NCBI RefSeq assembly: GCF_024273195.1 | Contig: NZ_JAMZCU010000001.1 | Coordinates: forward strand, 62,001 to 126,000 | DNA length: 64,000 nucleotides | Direction of reading: 5' to 3' | Origin: Devosia ureilytica | GTDB taxonomy: Bacteria > Pseudomonadota > Alphaproteobacteria > Rhizobiales > Devosiaceae | Shown: positions 7,340 to 16,448 of the stretch, piece by piece | Layout of the letters: each line of letters starts with the position of its first letter | Numbering within the stretch: the first letter of the stretch is position 1 | Notes under the pieces: generated by a model | Databases searched by the model: none | What the model saw: only the letters and a program-made list of their open reading frames with translations | What the model was told of the DNA's origin: nothing | Translations under genes and position numbers: made by a program

Positions 7340-9220
7340 CTAGTCGTCCAAAACGATCTGCAGCGACTGATAAGGCGCCAGGTTCAGGAATTGGTCGCGC
7401 CCGGCATCGGTCTGCGCGGATGGTCCTTCGCCATGCCCCTCAGGCATCAACCGCGTCGCGGGCAAGTCCCCGGTGTTGAAGACGTTGACGACCGTAGCGC
7501 CGCTGGGGGTGGGGGCGCGTTGCACCAGCACGGGGTCCGCCGTCGCGACGGCCATGGGCTTGCCATTGGGATAGGTGCCAATCTCATAGTGCAGGTCGCT
7601 CCTGCCCAGTTCGGGAAAAGAGCATTGGAATGGCCTGCCACCGCCGAGACTTTCGGCCAGCAGCTGCTTGCGTTCCTCCGATACCTCGTCGAGGTGATCG
7701 CTGGTCATGACAACGCCACCGGTTAGCCCGGCAAAATGGGCGAGTGAGCGGATTTGATTGTCGTCCAGATGATGAAACCGCTCGCGGAGCAGGATGCAGT
7801 CCGGGTCAGACTGCCAGAGCAAGCCATTGCCAAAATTGCGGGCGGTCTGGTCCCGCAGCAGTGATTGGGCCGAATAGTGACCCGTCCAGGATACGCCGAC
7901 GTCTCTGCCGATCCGCATGGCATCGGTGTAGCCGACCGGCGCCCAGAGGGGCGAACCGCAGCACAGCAACAGGGCATCGCCGATCTCTTCGCGGATCAGG
8001 CGGATCATCCTCATCCAGATTTCGATGCGCGTGAGATCGGCTTGATGCCAGATGGCCTCGTCGGGACCATAGGTCGAGCCCAGGTGGAGAAAGTCGGCCT
8101 TGAAGTAGCCGCAACCCCAGTCCTTTGCCCAGGTGCGGAAAACCTTGCGCATATAGGCCTCAGCCCCGGGATGGGTGATATCGAGCACGTAGTATTCTTC
8201 GCTGCGCTTGTGCCAGCGGAACTCGCCATAAAAGGTCATGGGCGCCAGCGGCATTCCGTCCGCGCGGCTGCGAACCACCCAATCTGGATGCTCGGAGAAC
8301 AGCCTTGAGCGATTGCCCACCATGAAGGGGGCGATCCACAGGCCCGGAGTAAATCCCTTCGCGACGGCGGCGCGCATCACGGGGGCAATGCCCTGGGGGA
8401 ACTGCGGCCGGAAGTCCAGCCAGTCGCCCATTTCCGGGGTAAACCCGTCGTCAATCTGGAAGATGTCGAAGGGGACCCGGTAAGCGTCCCGAAAGCGCGC
8501 CGCGGCGTCGAGGTGGTCGAGAAGGACGGGTTCGTCGAGCGACGCATAAAGATTGTACCAGGAGCTCCAGCCGGTGATCCTGCGCTCAGGAATGCGTGGT
8601 GGAATTGGGGCGTTGGCGGCAACCGTTTCGGCCCATTGTCGCAAAGCGGGCTCGACCGCGTCGCCGTGGAACAGTGCCAGGGGCTCGGCGCGGATTTCGC
8701 CCTGAAGCGGCTTCCGGTCGATGAGTGTTTCCACATTAATGGACAGCGGACCCGAGGCGAAGTCGAACGTGAACCGCGACTGAAAGCGGTCATGCCGCAG
8801 AAATCCCAGAACAACGGCGCCCGCGCCGTCATGGGGCAGCAAGGCCGTCATGGCGTAACCGCTGGCTATGGCCGGATCGGATGCGACCACCTCTCGCGCT
8901 GTATCGGGCTGCACAAAATAGCTGCCGTCCCAGCTCATATAGCCGTTTCGCAGATATTGCCGGACATTGAAGACTTGACCGATACGAAGACCAATGGCGG
9001 AAAGCCGTTTTTCGCCGTCAAACGCCGAGAGGCCAAGCGTCAATCGATCCTGGGACAAGCGGAGTGTGAAGCGGCTGCCATCTTCCAGCGCCCAGACGGC
9101 TCCCTCCGAGTTGGCGGCCTCAAGCTCAAATTCGGGCATCACGCCATCGATCAGGGGCGCGAGCTTGTCGAGCAAAATGCCGCCGAGAGCGATGCTCGGA
9201 CCTGAGGGATCGAGGATCAC
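7340..9220 (-). CDS. alpha-galactosidase-like glycoside hydrolase, GH36/melibiase clan
   Basis: This 626-residue enzyme has an N-terminal beta-sandwich (about 1-210) followed by the TIM-barrel. The barrel opens with the GWSSWYNLY motif (217-225) and the FQIDDGF signature (254-260). The nucleophile is predicted as Asp376 in YFKADF and the acid/base as Asp440 in RIGRDVG, matching GH36-type enzymes. A short C-terminal beta domain follows. No signal peptide is present, so it acts in the cytoplasm on imported glycosides, probably releasing alpha-galactosyl or a similar alpha-linked residue. It is the last gene of the minus-strand operon and its start overlaps the preceding stop by 4 bp. Exact specificity is not readable. 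Confidence 0.87.
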   Translation of the reverse strand: MILDPSGPSIALGGILLDKLAPLIDGVMPEFELEAANSEGAVWALEDGSRFTLRLSQDRLTLGLSAFDGEKRLSAIGLRIGQVFNVRQYLRNGYMSWDGSYFVQPDTAREVVASDPAIASGYAMTALLPHDGAGAVVLGFLRHDRFQSRFTFDFASGPLSINVETLIDRKPLQGEIRAEPLALFHGDAVEPALRQWAETVAANAPIPPRIPERRITGWSSWYNLYASLDEPVLLDHLDAAARFRDAYRVPFDIFQIDDGFTPEMGDWLDFRPQFPQGIAPVMRAAVAKGFTPGLWIAPFMVGNRSRLFSEHPDWVVRSRADGMPLAPMTFYGEFRWHKRSEEYYVLDITHPGAEAYMRKVFRTWAKDWGCGYFKADFLHLGSTYGPDEAIWHQADLTRIEIWMRMIRLIREEIGDALLLCCGSPLWAPVGYTDAMRIGRDVGVSWTGHYSAQSLLRDQTARNFGNGLLWQSDPDCILLRERFHHLDDNQIRSLAHFAGLTGGVVMTSDHLDEVSEERKQLLAESLGGGRPFQCSFPELGRSDLHYEIGTYPNGKPMAVATADPVLVQRAPTPSGATVVNVFNTGDLPATRLMPEGHGEGPSAQTDAGRDQFLNLAPYQSLQIVLDD

Positions 9221-10191
9221 AGAAAAATCTCCCGCTTTTCGTCCGCGGAACGTTGTGCCGCCAGCACGATGCGAAGCGTGTCTGCGCCGTCCTTGAGGGG
9301 GACGCGGGGCTTCCGGCCCATGCGGATTGCCGCGCCTACATCCTGCAACTGGGCAACAAATGGGTCAGTGTCGGCGCTGATATGTTCAGTCGTTCCATCC
9401 GTTGCAGTGGATGTGAATTCGGCCCTGTTCCAGTCGGAAAACTGACCCACCATGGCCTCACCAATGATCTGCCACTGCTTGGTCCACCGGCCCGGCACGG
9501 CCAGATTGGATGCGTGAAGAACCGCAATGGCGCCGTTGTCATAGGTCAGGATCAGGGCGCTGATGTCCTCGCTCGTATAGCCGGGCACATCGGCATGACC
9601 AAATCGGCCGGCGCTGGCAAAGACCGAGCGCGGCATCCCCAGATTGTGCCGGGCGAGATCGACGATATGGATCAGCTGCTCCACCATTTGCCCGCCGGAG
9701 AGCGCCCTGTCGCGCCACCATTGTGCATGGAGGGCATTGCAGTGAAAGGAGCCGGAGAAATGCGCGATGCGGCCTGTCGCGCCGCCATCGCGCAACTGGT
9801 CCCAGCGTTCGACCGCACTGCCGAAGCGGTACATGAAGCCGCAAGCGGCGACGACATCGGCGGTGGCCACCACCATGGCATCAGCCTTTGCCTGGGCGAG
9901 TGCGATCGGCTTTTCGACCAGCAGGTGAACACCAGCGCGCGCAGCTTGCTCAACTTGTCCGTCATGGGCGAACGGCGGCAGGGCGACGATCAGAAGGTCG
10001 AGCCTTTCGCGGGCGAGCATCAGCAACAGATCCGTATAGGAGACAGCCTTACGGGGCGCTGTGAACGTCCCAGTGCGTGCCGCATCCCGGCCGCAACAGG
10101 CGACCAGCTCCAGTTCGGGAACTGCAAGCACTGCATCAGCGTGGCGGGCGCCGATCCCTCCAGTGCCAAGAAGGCCCACACGCAGCGTCAC
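9217..10191 (-). CDS. Gfo/Idh/MocA-family NAD(P)-dependent sugar dehydrogenase
   Basis: This 324-residue protein has an N-terminal Rossmann fold with GTGGIG (9-14) and the family motif EKP (93-95), whose Lys is the usual catalytic residue. A C-terminal alpha/beta substrate domain follows, with QLIHIVDLARHNLG around residue 170-185. Members oxidise or reduce sugar hydroxyls, often at C2, C3 or C4. It overlaps the upstream MDR dehydrogenase and the downstream GH36 gene by 4 bp each, which suggests translational coupling. Proteins joining an MDR domain to a Gfo/Idh domain are known in sugar loci, so these two neighbours may work as a pair. Confidence 0.9.
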   Translation of the reverse strand: MTLRVGLLGTGGIGARHADAVLAVPELELVACCGRDAARTGTFTAPRKAVSYTDLLLMLARERLDLLIVALPPFAHDGQVEQAARAGVHLLVEKPIALAQAKADAMVVATADVVAACGFMYRFGSAVERWDQLRDGGATGRIAHFSGSFHCNALHAQWWRDRALSGGQMVEQLIHIVDLARHNLGMPRSVFASAGRFGHADVPGYTSEDISALILTYDNGAIAVLHASNLAVPGRWTKQWQIIGEAMVGQFSDWNRAEFTSTATDGTTEHISADTDPFVAQLQDVGAAIRMGRKPRVPLKDGADTLRIVLAAQRSADEKREIFL

Positions 10192-11234
10192 GACTGGTCT
10201 CCAAATTCCAGAACCGACTGAAGGACATCGGTGTCGCCCTTGTCGAGGCGATCAAAGAGCGCTGGCGCATCCTCAAACGGTACGGTGTCGGTGATGAGCG
10301 GCAGCAGGTCGAGCCGGCCCTCATGCTGCAAGCGAACGGCGGTCTTCCACAGCCGAGGCTTGCTCCAGCGGTGGCTGGCTTCGGGCGCGACCCCTGAAAT
10401 CTGGCTCGAGATCAGTTCGATCCGGTTGTGGTGGAACTCGTCGCCCAGTTGCAGGCCACGCGTTTCCCCCTGAAAGAACCCCATGGCAACCACCCGGCCC
10501 GCATAGCAAACCGTTCGCATGGCTTCGGCGAGGGCAGGCGGGAAACCGGAAACCTCGATGCAAATATCGGCGCCGGCACCGCCATTCAAATCCTTGACCG
10601 CATCGGCGACTTCATCGGTGTTGGGGTCCAGGGTCTTGCTGGCCCCCATGCGCTGGGCCATGGCGCGGCGGAGTGGCACCGGGTCCACGCCAATCACCGT
10701 CGCGCCGGAGGCTCTGGCGGCTTGCACCACGATCTGCCCGGGAACGCCCAGGCCGAAGACCACAACAAGATCACCGAGGCGAATTTTGGCGTCGTGCACG
10801 CCGTTAACGGCGACTGCTCCGATATGGGAGAATATCCCGAAGCGCGGGTCGGCGCCCGATGGCATGATGCGTTCGCCAATGTCGCGTTCACTCATCACGT
10901 GGGCAGTGCGGTGTCCCCATGTGCCAAAGACGCGGTCGCCGACGGCAAGACCTGTGACCGCGGTGCCGATTTCGACGATTTCTCCCACTTCCTCATAGCC
11001 GAGGTTGCGAACCGGGAACGACCAACTGGGGTCGCCTTCGCGGAACACGCGGCGTTCTGCATCCCAGTGGCGGGCCATATAGGGTGATGTGGCCCGATAT
11101 TGACTGAGCTCGGTACCTGCACTGACACCGGAATAGAGCGTTTTGAGGCGCACCTGATCGGACATCAGATCGGAGTGCGGTAAATCCTCAAAAGCCAGCT
11201 GCCGGACGCCAGTCAGTACAAGGGCTCGGTTCAC
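10188..11234 (-). CDS. MDR-superfamily dehydrogenase lacking the usual zinc ligands
   Basis: The 348-residue protein starts at GTG 11234, overlapping the preceding stop as GTGA. The open frame runs further upstream (to 11444), but that part lies inside the preceding gene and has no homologous look. The nucleotide fold is clear (GLGVPG 161-166, Asp184). The catalytic-zinc motifs of alcohol dehydrogenases are replaced: CGTD is SAGTE at 38-42 and GHE is GYE at 79-81. The four-Cys structural-zinc lobe is absent. This matches the bacteriochlorophyllide-dehydrogenase-like MDR subgroup. It is probably an NAD(P)-dependent oxidoreductase for the sugar or aglycone released by the operon's hydrolases. 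Confidence 0.85.
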   Translation of the reverse strand: MNRALVLTGVRQLAFEDLPHSDLMSDQVRLKTLYSGVSAGTELSQYRATSPYMARHWDAERRVFREGDPSWSFPVRNLGYEEVGEIVEIGTAVTGLAVGDRVFGTWGHRTAHVMSERDIGERIMPSGADPRFGIFSHIGAVAVNGVHDAKIRLGDLVVVFGLGVPGQIVVQAARASGATVIGVDPVPLRRAMAQRMGASKTLDPNTDEVADAVKDLNGGAGADICIEVSGFPPALAEAMRTVCYAGRVVAMGFFQGETRGLQLGDEFHHNRIELISSQISGVAPEASHRWSKPRLWKTAVRLQHEGRLDLLPLITDTVPFEDAPALFDRLDKGDTDVLQSVLEFGDQS

Positions 11235-12523
11235 TTCTGGCCCCGGTTCGATGACGATAGAAACTCGAGCACCATTGCCGCTGTCCAGGTGAACCGTCCC
11301 CCGCCGCAGGGTTCGCCAGTATAGGGGTCGTAATATTCGGCAAAGCCCGATTGTTCGATCAGCTCCAGGCTGGAGCGCGTTATGAGGTCTGCTTCCTCTT
11401 GCCGGCCGGCCTTGAGGAACCCGTTGACGATCAGGAAATTGCACACCAGCCAGACCGGGCCGCGCCAGTAGCGCTTGGCGTCAAACCGGTCATCGTTCGG
11501 ATCGTGGCTGGCTACGACATATTTCAGCTTTTCGGCCTGCCGCTGGATGATGGTGCCAATCGCCTCGGCACGCTCTGCTGGAATGGCCGCGAAAACGGGG
11601 ATCAATCCGCCGATTGAGGCGCTGTCGACCAGCTTGCCCGAGACGCGGTCGAGGCACAGATATTGTCCATGCCTGTCGCTCCAGAGTGCTTCGAGTGCGG
11701 CAAGGCCCTTGGCCGCCCGGTCACGGTTGCGCCTGGCCGTGTCCATGTCGCCAAGGGCTTCGGCAACCGATGCCAGATCCTCGCATCCGCGGATCAGTAT
11801 GGCGTTGAAGCCTGGGTCCACGATCTGGAACGGCGAGGCGTCGTGCAGCTTGGTATTGTCCCAGCCCAGCCCGCGGAAATGTTCCACAAGCCAAAGGTAG
11901 CGGTCATACTGCTCCTTGGTCGGGCGGTGCGCCGGGTCGGCATGCTGGGTGTCGCGCCGTTTGTAGGGCGCGATGCCGTCTGTCGGAACGCGCTCGAAAG
12001 CCTCGTCCCAGTCGATGGAATTGTCGCGGCCTGCTTCCCATGGGTGGAGGATTGCAACCAAACCCTCACCATGCGGATCGCGATTGGCATAGAACCAGGC
12101 CGACCATTTCTCGATTTTTGGCAGCAGCGCGCGCGCGCGCCGGTCCGCCATGGCGCGGTCCGTGGTGCGCTCATAAAGTTGGCGGAGCGCGAAGCCGGCA
12201 ATGGGGGGCTGGGTAATCCCCGAGGTCGGCGTGGGGCGCTTGGTGTCCCACACATCGGCGCCGGGAAAATAGCCATCGTCGAGCAGATGGAAGACGATAT
12301 GCGGCACCATGCCATCGGGCCACTGATGCTCGAACAGGGTTTCGATTTCTGTCCAGGCCCGGCTCTCGTCGAAGTGAGCCTGGCCCAGGGCGGTGAAGCA
12401 AGAATCCCAGTTCCATTGAAATGGATAGAGCCCCTTGGTGGGCACGGTGTAGTGCCCGCGGTCATTTTCCTTGAGGACCTCTATCGCCAGGTCGCGGATT
12501 TTGGATGTGTCCTGCGCGTTCAT
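11231..12523 (-). CDS. GH63 mannosylglycerate/glucosylglycerate-hydrolase-like enzyme (copy 1)
   Basis: This 430-residue (alpha/alpha)6-barrel enzyme has the characteristic segments GLYPFQWNWDSCF (31-43), HPWEAGRDNS (160-169), YWRGPVW (352-358), AEYYDP (395-400) and GGGRFTWTAA (407-416). By analogy with GH63 mannosylglycerate and glucosylglycerate hydrolases, the acid is Asp167 and the base Glu396. The length equals that of the bacterial glycosylglycerate hydrolases and is much shorter than eukaryotic glucosidase I. It has no signal peptide. The start ATG 12523 has GGAG 7 nt upstream; a longer frame to 12586 would overlap the neighbouring esterase and lacks a ribosome site. It is a paralogue of 13193-14467. 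Confidence 0.87.
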   Translation of the reverse strand: MNAQDTSKIRDLAIEVLKENDRGHYTVPTKGLYPFQWNWDSCFTALGQAHFDESRAWTEIETLFEHQWPDGMVPHIVFHLLDDGYFPGADVWDTKRPTPTSGITQPPIAGFALRQLYERTTDRAMADRRARALLPKIEKWSAWFYANRDPHGEGLVAILHPWEAGRDNSIDWDEAFERVPTDGIAPYKRRDTQHADPAHRPTKEQYDRYLWLVEHFRGLGWDNTKLHDASPFQIVDPGFNAILIRGCEDLASVAEALGDMDTARRNRDRAAKGLAALEALWSDRHGQYLCLDRVSGKLVDSASIGGLIPVFAAIPAERAEAIGTIIQRQAEKLKYVVASHDPNDDRFDAKRYWRGPVWLVCNFLIVNGFLKAGRQEEADLITRSSLELIEQSGFAEYYDPYTGEPCGGGRFTWTAAMVLEFLSSSNRGQK

Positions 12524-12542
12524 GTTGGTCTCCGGCGCTCGT

Positions 12543-13196
12543 TCAAATAATCTGGGCGGACGCAAAGGCGGCAGCGATGACTGCATGTCCTTTTGCGCTC
12601 GGGTGAATTTTGTCGGGCAGGATCAACGCCCCGCCTTGCGCTGCGGTGGCTTCATTCACCGGCGCATAAAACGTCTTGAAACGGGTGGCGATGGCGCGAA
12701 TGCTGTCGACATGGCGGTCATATTCAGCGCGAGATTGGCCAGAGAACTCCGCGCCACCAACGCCAAAGCCTTCGTCGGTGACATAGAACGGGCTTCCGAT
12801 GCAGATGTCCGATGGGTCGAAGCCCCCAGCCAGCAGTCCCTCTATGACCATCGTGTAGTCGCGCACCAGTCCGTTGCGATTGATGGTCGCAGGCGCCGCG
12901 ACATAGCGGGCATCATTGCAACCGTAGAGAATTGCGACCAGGTCGCTCCGGTCTTTGCCGAGCAGGTCGCGCTGGTAGCGAGTGACGCCATTTTCGGCTC
13001 GCGGCATGCCGCTGGCGTCGGGCGAGCCTTGCATGAGCGTGCCGCTAATACCCTTGTTGCGCAGGGCAAGTCCCGCCTTGCCCGCGAACAGATTGGCCCA
13101 CCTGGCGCTTTCGGATATGGACGCGCCGGCGGTCATGCTGTCGCCGAAGGCCGACAGGGTATTTTTGGATCGGGCGTGATCGAGAAATGTCTTCAT
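12543..13196 (-). CDS. SGNH/GDSL-family esterase
   Basis: This 217-residue hydrolase carries all four SGNH blocks. They are GDS with nucleophile Ser20, the Gly of block II in GISGT (49-53), Asn94 in GCND, and the Asp195/His198 pair in DKIHP. There is no signal peptide, so it is cytoplasmic. Start ATG 13196 overlaps the upstream stop as ATGA; a 14-codon-longer frame would run into the neighbour. Lying between two GH63 paralogues, it probably removes an acyl group (acetyl, succinyl or similar) from the imported glycoside before or after hydrolysis. That role is inference; the fold and catalytic residues are seen. Confidence 0.87.
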   Translation of the reverse strand: MKTFLDHARSKNTLSAFGDSMTAGASISESARWANLFAGKAGLALRNKGISGTLMQGSPDASGMPRAENGVTRYQRDLLGKDRSDLVAILYGCNDARYVAAPATINRNGLVRDYTMVIEGLLAGGFDPSDICIGSPFYVTDEGFGVGGAEFSGQSRAEYDRHVDSIRAIATRFKTFYAPVNEATAAQGGALILPDKIHPSAKGHAVIAAAFASAQII

Positions 13197-14467
13197 GGCG
13201 CGGCCGATGTTAACTCCAGCACCATGGCAGCCGTCCAACTGAAGCGCCCGCCACCCAGGGGTGCCCCGGTAACCGGGTCGTAATATTCCGAGAACCCACC
13301 CGCTTCGATCAGCCCCAGGCTGTCCTTGATGATGCGGTTGGCCAGGTCGGCTTCGCCCGCCTGGCGCAGGCCATCGGCAATCAGGTAGTTGCAGACGAGC
13401 CAGACCGGCCCACGCCAGTAGCGCCTGATGTCGAACCGGGGATCGCGCGGATCATGGCTGGGCACCAGGAAGCGCACATACGGGCTAATGGCCTGGAGCG
13501 TTTTCACCAATTCGGCGACCCGGACTTGAGGAATGGGGGCAAAAAGCGGAATAAGCCCGCCGATGGAAGGGCTGTGGAGCAGCTTTTGCCCGACCCGATC
13601 ATAGGGCTGATATTGTCCAGCCTCGTCGTCCCAAAGAGTCTCAAGGGCGCGCAGCCCCAACGCGGCCCATTCTGCATTGCGCGATGCGATGGCCTGCTCG
13701 CCGAGCACCTTCGCCAGTGCAGCCGTTTCCAGCGCGGAACGGATCAGGATTGCGTTGAACCCCGGATCGACGATCTGGAATGGCGAGGCGTCGTGGGTGC
13801 GCGTGGACTCCCAGTTCATCGACCGGAAATGCTGCACCAGCCACAGGTAGCGGTCATATTGCGCCTTGGTGGGGCGTGTTTCGGGGTCGGCGTGCTTGGT
13901 GTCATTGCGGCTGTAGGGCAGGACACCATCGGTCGGCACGCGCTCAAAGCCTTCATCCCAATCGATTGTGTTATCGCGCGACTCCCAAGGGTGAATGACG
14001 GCGACGAGGCCAGTGCGCTGGGGGTCGCGCGTCCGGTAGAACCAGCCGTGCCAGCGATCCAGTTTTGCGATCAGGGTCCGGGCCCGATCATCGCGATCGG
14101 TCAGGTCTTTTGATCGCTTCCAGAGCGCATGCACTGCAAAGCCAGCGACAGGGAGTTGGGTAATGCCGGATGTGGGCGTCGCCTGGCGTCTGGTGTCCCA
14201 CACCTCGGGGCCGGGGAAGTAACCGGGCGCCGGTTCATGAAACACCATATGGGGGACCATGCCGTCCGCCCACTGGCTGTCCATGAGGGTTTCCAGCTCG
14301 GTCCAGGCGCGATCAGGGTCGTAGTGGGACTGCCCGAGCGCGGTGAAGCAACTGTCCCAGTTCCACTGGAACGGGTAGAGGCCCTTGGAGGGGACCGTGT
14401 AGGCTCCGCGATTATTCTCGCGCAGAATGTCGATTGCAGTCGCCCGCATGGCGTCGCGCGCGATCAC
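13193..14467 (-). CDS. GH63 mannosylglycerate/glucosylglycerate-hydrolase-like enzyme (copy 2)
   Basis: This 424-residue paralogue of the 11231-12523 product has the same ordered motifs: QWNWDSCF (34-41), HPWESRDN (159-166), YWRGPVW (350-356), SEYYDP (393-398) and GGGRFSWTAA (405-414). The predicted acid is Asp165 and the base Glu394. The acid loop is one residue shorter than in copy 1 (WESRDNT against WEAGRDNS), so the two active sites probably differ in specificity. It starts at GTG 14467 after CGGAGCAGGATC. It ends in a 4-bp overlap with the esterase gene, indicating coupling. It probably cleaves the imported glycoside in the cytoplasm. Confidence 0.87.
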   Translation of the reverse strand: MIARDAMRATAIDILRENNRGAYTVPSKGLYPFQWNWDSCFTALGQSHYDPDRAWTELETLMDSQWADGMVPHMVFHEPAPGYFPGPEVWDTRRQATPTSGITQLPVAGFAVHALWKRSKDLTDRDDRARTLIAKLDRWHGWFYRTRDPQRTGLVAVIHPWESRDNTIDWDEGFERVPTDGVLPYSRNDTKHADPETRPTKAQYDRYLWLVQHFRSMNWESTRTHDASPFQIVDPGFNAILIRSALETAALAKVLGEQAIASRNAEWAALGLRALETLWDDEAGQYQPYDRVGQKLLHSPSIGGLIPLFAPIPQVRVAELVKTLQAISPYVRFLVPSHDPRDPRFDIRRYWRGPVWLVCNYLIADGLRQAGEADLANRIIKDSLGLIEAGGFSEYYDPVTGAPLGGGRFSWTAAMVLELTSAAP

Positions 14468-14554
14468 GATCCTGCTCCGGTGAAGGAATGGAGTGTGCCA
14501 TGGTCGTCGTCCGGGTGGGTCTGCGTCATACCAGACATGGATCAGGTCCTGCCC

Positions 14555-15595
14555 TCAGCCGGCCGCCAGGCCCGTTTCCCGATTGAACCAGCGGATGCGG
14601 TCGGCCTTGGGCGACAGGCGCAGTTCATCGCCTGGCGAGACCTTGAGATCGCTGTCCAACACGGCGCGGAACATTTGCCCGCCGACCTCGGCGGTAACCA
14701 GGGTATGAGCGCCAAGCGGCTCAACCACGCGCGCCGTTGCCGCAAAGCCTTCCGCCGCGACGGTCAGGTCCTCAGGTCGAATGGCAAATTCGAGCGCGTC
14801 ACCTGCTGCCGGGCCGGGGACATCAAGCCCTGCCACCGACCATTGACCCGCCGCTGACCGATTGGCCGGGAGGAAATTCATCGGAGGATTGCCGATGAAG
14901 CTGCCGACAAAGCGCGCCGCTGGATTGCGATAGACCTCCACCGGGCTGGCGGCCTGGACGATCTTGCCGCCGTTCATCACCGAGATGCGGTCAGCAAGGG
15001 ACATGGCCTCCACCTGATCATGGGTGACATAGATGGTGGTGGTCTTGGAATTGGCGAGAACCCCTTTGAGCTCGGCCCGCATTTCGAGGCGCAGAAGAGC
15101 GTCGAGATTGGACAACGGTTCGTCCATCAGGATGACATCGGGCTCCATGGCCAGGGCGCGGGCCACTGCAACGCGCTGCCGCTGTCCGCCCGAGAGCTGG
15201 CCGGAATAGCGCCTGAGCAATTGTTCGATATGCATGAGCTCGGCCGTGCGATTGACCCGTGCGTCGACCTCGGCCTGCGGCAGCTTCTTCATGCGCAACC
15301 CGAAGGCAATGTTCTCGAACACGGTCAGGTGCGGGAAGACCGCATAATTCTGGAAGACCATGGCGATGCCGCGTTCGCGCGGGGGGAGGTGGTCCACCCG
15401 TCGGCCACCAATCCACACCTCGCCCTGGCTGGGCGTCTCCAGCCCGGCGATGATGCGCAGCAGGGTCGTCTTGCCGCAGCCCGAAGCGCCCAGCAGGACC
15501 ATGAATTCCTGGTCGGCAATGGTCAGGTCGATGGAGTGCAGCGCGGTGAATGAGCCAAAGCGCTTGGCAACATTCTTGATGACGATTTCGGCCAT
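14555..15595 (-). CDS. carbohydrate ABC transporter ATPase (MalK/UgpC type)
   Basis: This 346-residue ATPase has Walker A GASGCGKT (36-43), Q-loop FQNY (81-84), signature LSGGQ (134-138), Walker B VILMDEP (154-160) and the H-loop THDQ. The C-terminal TOBE/regulatory region of the MalK/UgpC group follows. ATG 15595 is chosen because AAGGAGG sits 7-8 nt before it; the frame continues 13 codons upstream across the preceding stop. It powers import by the two permeases encoded just upstream (stop at 15606, 10 nt away). An 87-nt gap separates it from the hydrolase half of the operon. Confidence 0.94.
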   Translation of the reverse strand: MAEIVIKNVAKRFGSFTALHSIDLTIADQEFMVLLGASGCGKTTLLRIIAGLETPSQGEVWIGGRRVDHLPPRERGIAMVFQNYAVFPHLTVFENIAFGLRMKKLPQAEVDARVNRTAELMHIEQLLRRYSGQLSGGQRQRVAVARALAMEPDVILMDEPLSNLDALLRLEMRAELKGVLANSKTTTIYVTHDQVEAMSLADRISVMNGGKIVQAASPVEVYRNPAARFVGSFIGNPPMNFLPANRSAAGQWSVAGLDVPGPAAGDALEFAIRPEDLTVAAEGFAATARVVEPLGAHTLVTAEVGGQMFRAVLDSDLKVSPGDELRLSPKADRIRWFNRETGLAAG

Positions 15596-15605
15596 GAGAC
15601 CCTCC

Positions 15606-16448
15606 TTACCTGTTGGCGATGCCCCACATCGCAAACAGGTATTTGCGAACGGCGAAGATGAAGATGAGTGCGGGAATGACCATCGCGGCTCCGCCGGCGA
15701 ACTTGAGGTGAAGTGGGGACACGTTGAGGTTCTGAATGAGGAACGCCGGCAAGGTACGGTTCTCGATCGTCAGCACGGCCGCCGCGAAAACCTCATTCCA
15801 TGAGATTGTGAAGGCAAAGACCGCCGAGGCCGCAATGCCAGGGAGCACCAGCGGAAGCACGACCCTTTGAAAGGCCTGCCAACGGTTGCAGCCCAGCGTC
15901 CACGCCGCCTCTTCGAGCTCCAGCGGAATGCCGGAGAACAGCGAGAAGGTAATGAGGACCGCAAAGGGAATGGCGAGCACGGTATGCACCAGCGCAAGGC
16001 CGAGAGCGGTGTCGTCAAGGCCGGTACGGATGAACATGACGGCAAGGGGCAGGGCCAGGAGCGGCAGCGGGAAGGCGCGGGTCATGACGACCAGCATTCG
16101 GAACACTTCCTTGCCCGGGAAGTCGAAGCGCGACAGGGCATAGCCTGCAGGGGCGCCAATGCCGATAGACAGCGCCATGGTCAGGACGGCCACAAGGATC
16201 GAGTTCCACAGGGCCTTGGCGACGCCGGCAAAACCGGCAAAAAACTGCAGGGACGCAAAATCGAAGCCTGGCAGGCCTGACTTTGGAAAGCCGCTCACCT
16301 GCGCGGGTGACGAAAGGGCATTGACCATCAAAAGATAGATCGGAACGAGCACCCAGGCGCAGAGCAGCACAATGGACGCCCAGATCAGAAAACGCCCGGC
16401 GCCTCCTGCCGATACTGTCCGAGGCACATCAACCGTCGGATTGCTCAT
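15606..16448 (-). CDS. sugar ABC transporter permease (MalG type)
   Basis: This 280-residue inner-membrane protein has six predicted transmembrane segments, the first at about residues 20-42. The cytoplasmic EAA loop is EEAAWTLGCNRWQAF near residues 190-204, followed by LPLVLPGI; this loop contacts the ATPase. The closing segment, AVRKYLFAMWGI, matches the family ending FxxxQKyl..G-like tail loosely. It overlaps its partner permease by 4 bp (16445-16448), so equal synthesis of both halves of the channel is expected. Confidence 0.92.
   Translation of the reverse strand: MSNPTVDVPRTVSAGGAGRFLIWASIVLLCAWVLVPIYLLMVNALSSPAQVSGFPKSGLPGFDFASLQFFAGFAGVAKALWNSILVAVLTMALSIGIGAPAGYALSRFDFPGKEVFRMLVVMTRAFPLPLLALPLAVMFIRTGLDDTALGLALVHTVLAIPFAVLITFSLFSGIPLELEEAAWTLGCNRWQAFQRVVLPLVLPGIAASAVFAFTISWNEVFAAAVLTIENRTLPAFLIQNLNVSPLHLKFAGGAAMVIPALIFIFAVRKYLFAMWGIANR

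Noticed and set aside
11235..11444. 70-residue N-terminal extension of the MDR dehydrogenase
   Set aside because: It lies inside the GH63 gene and lacks MDR similarity. GTG 11234 overlaps the upstream stop as GTGA.
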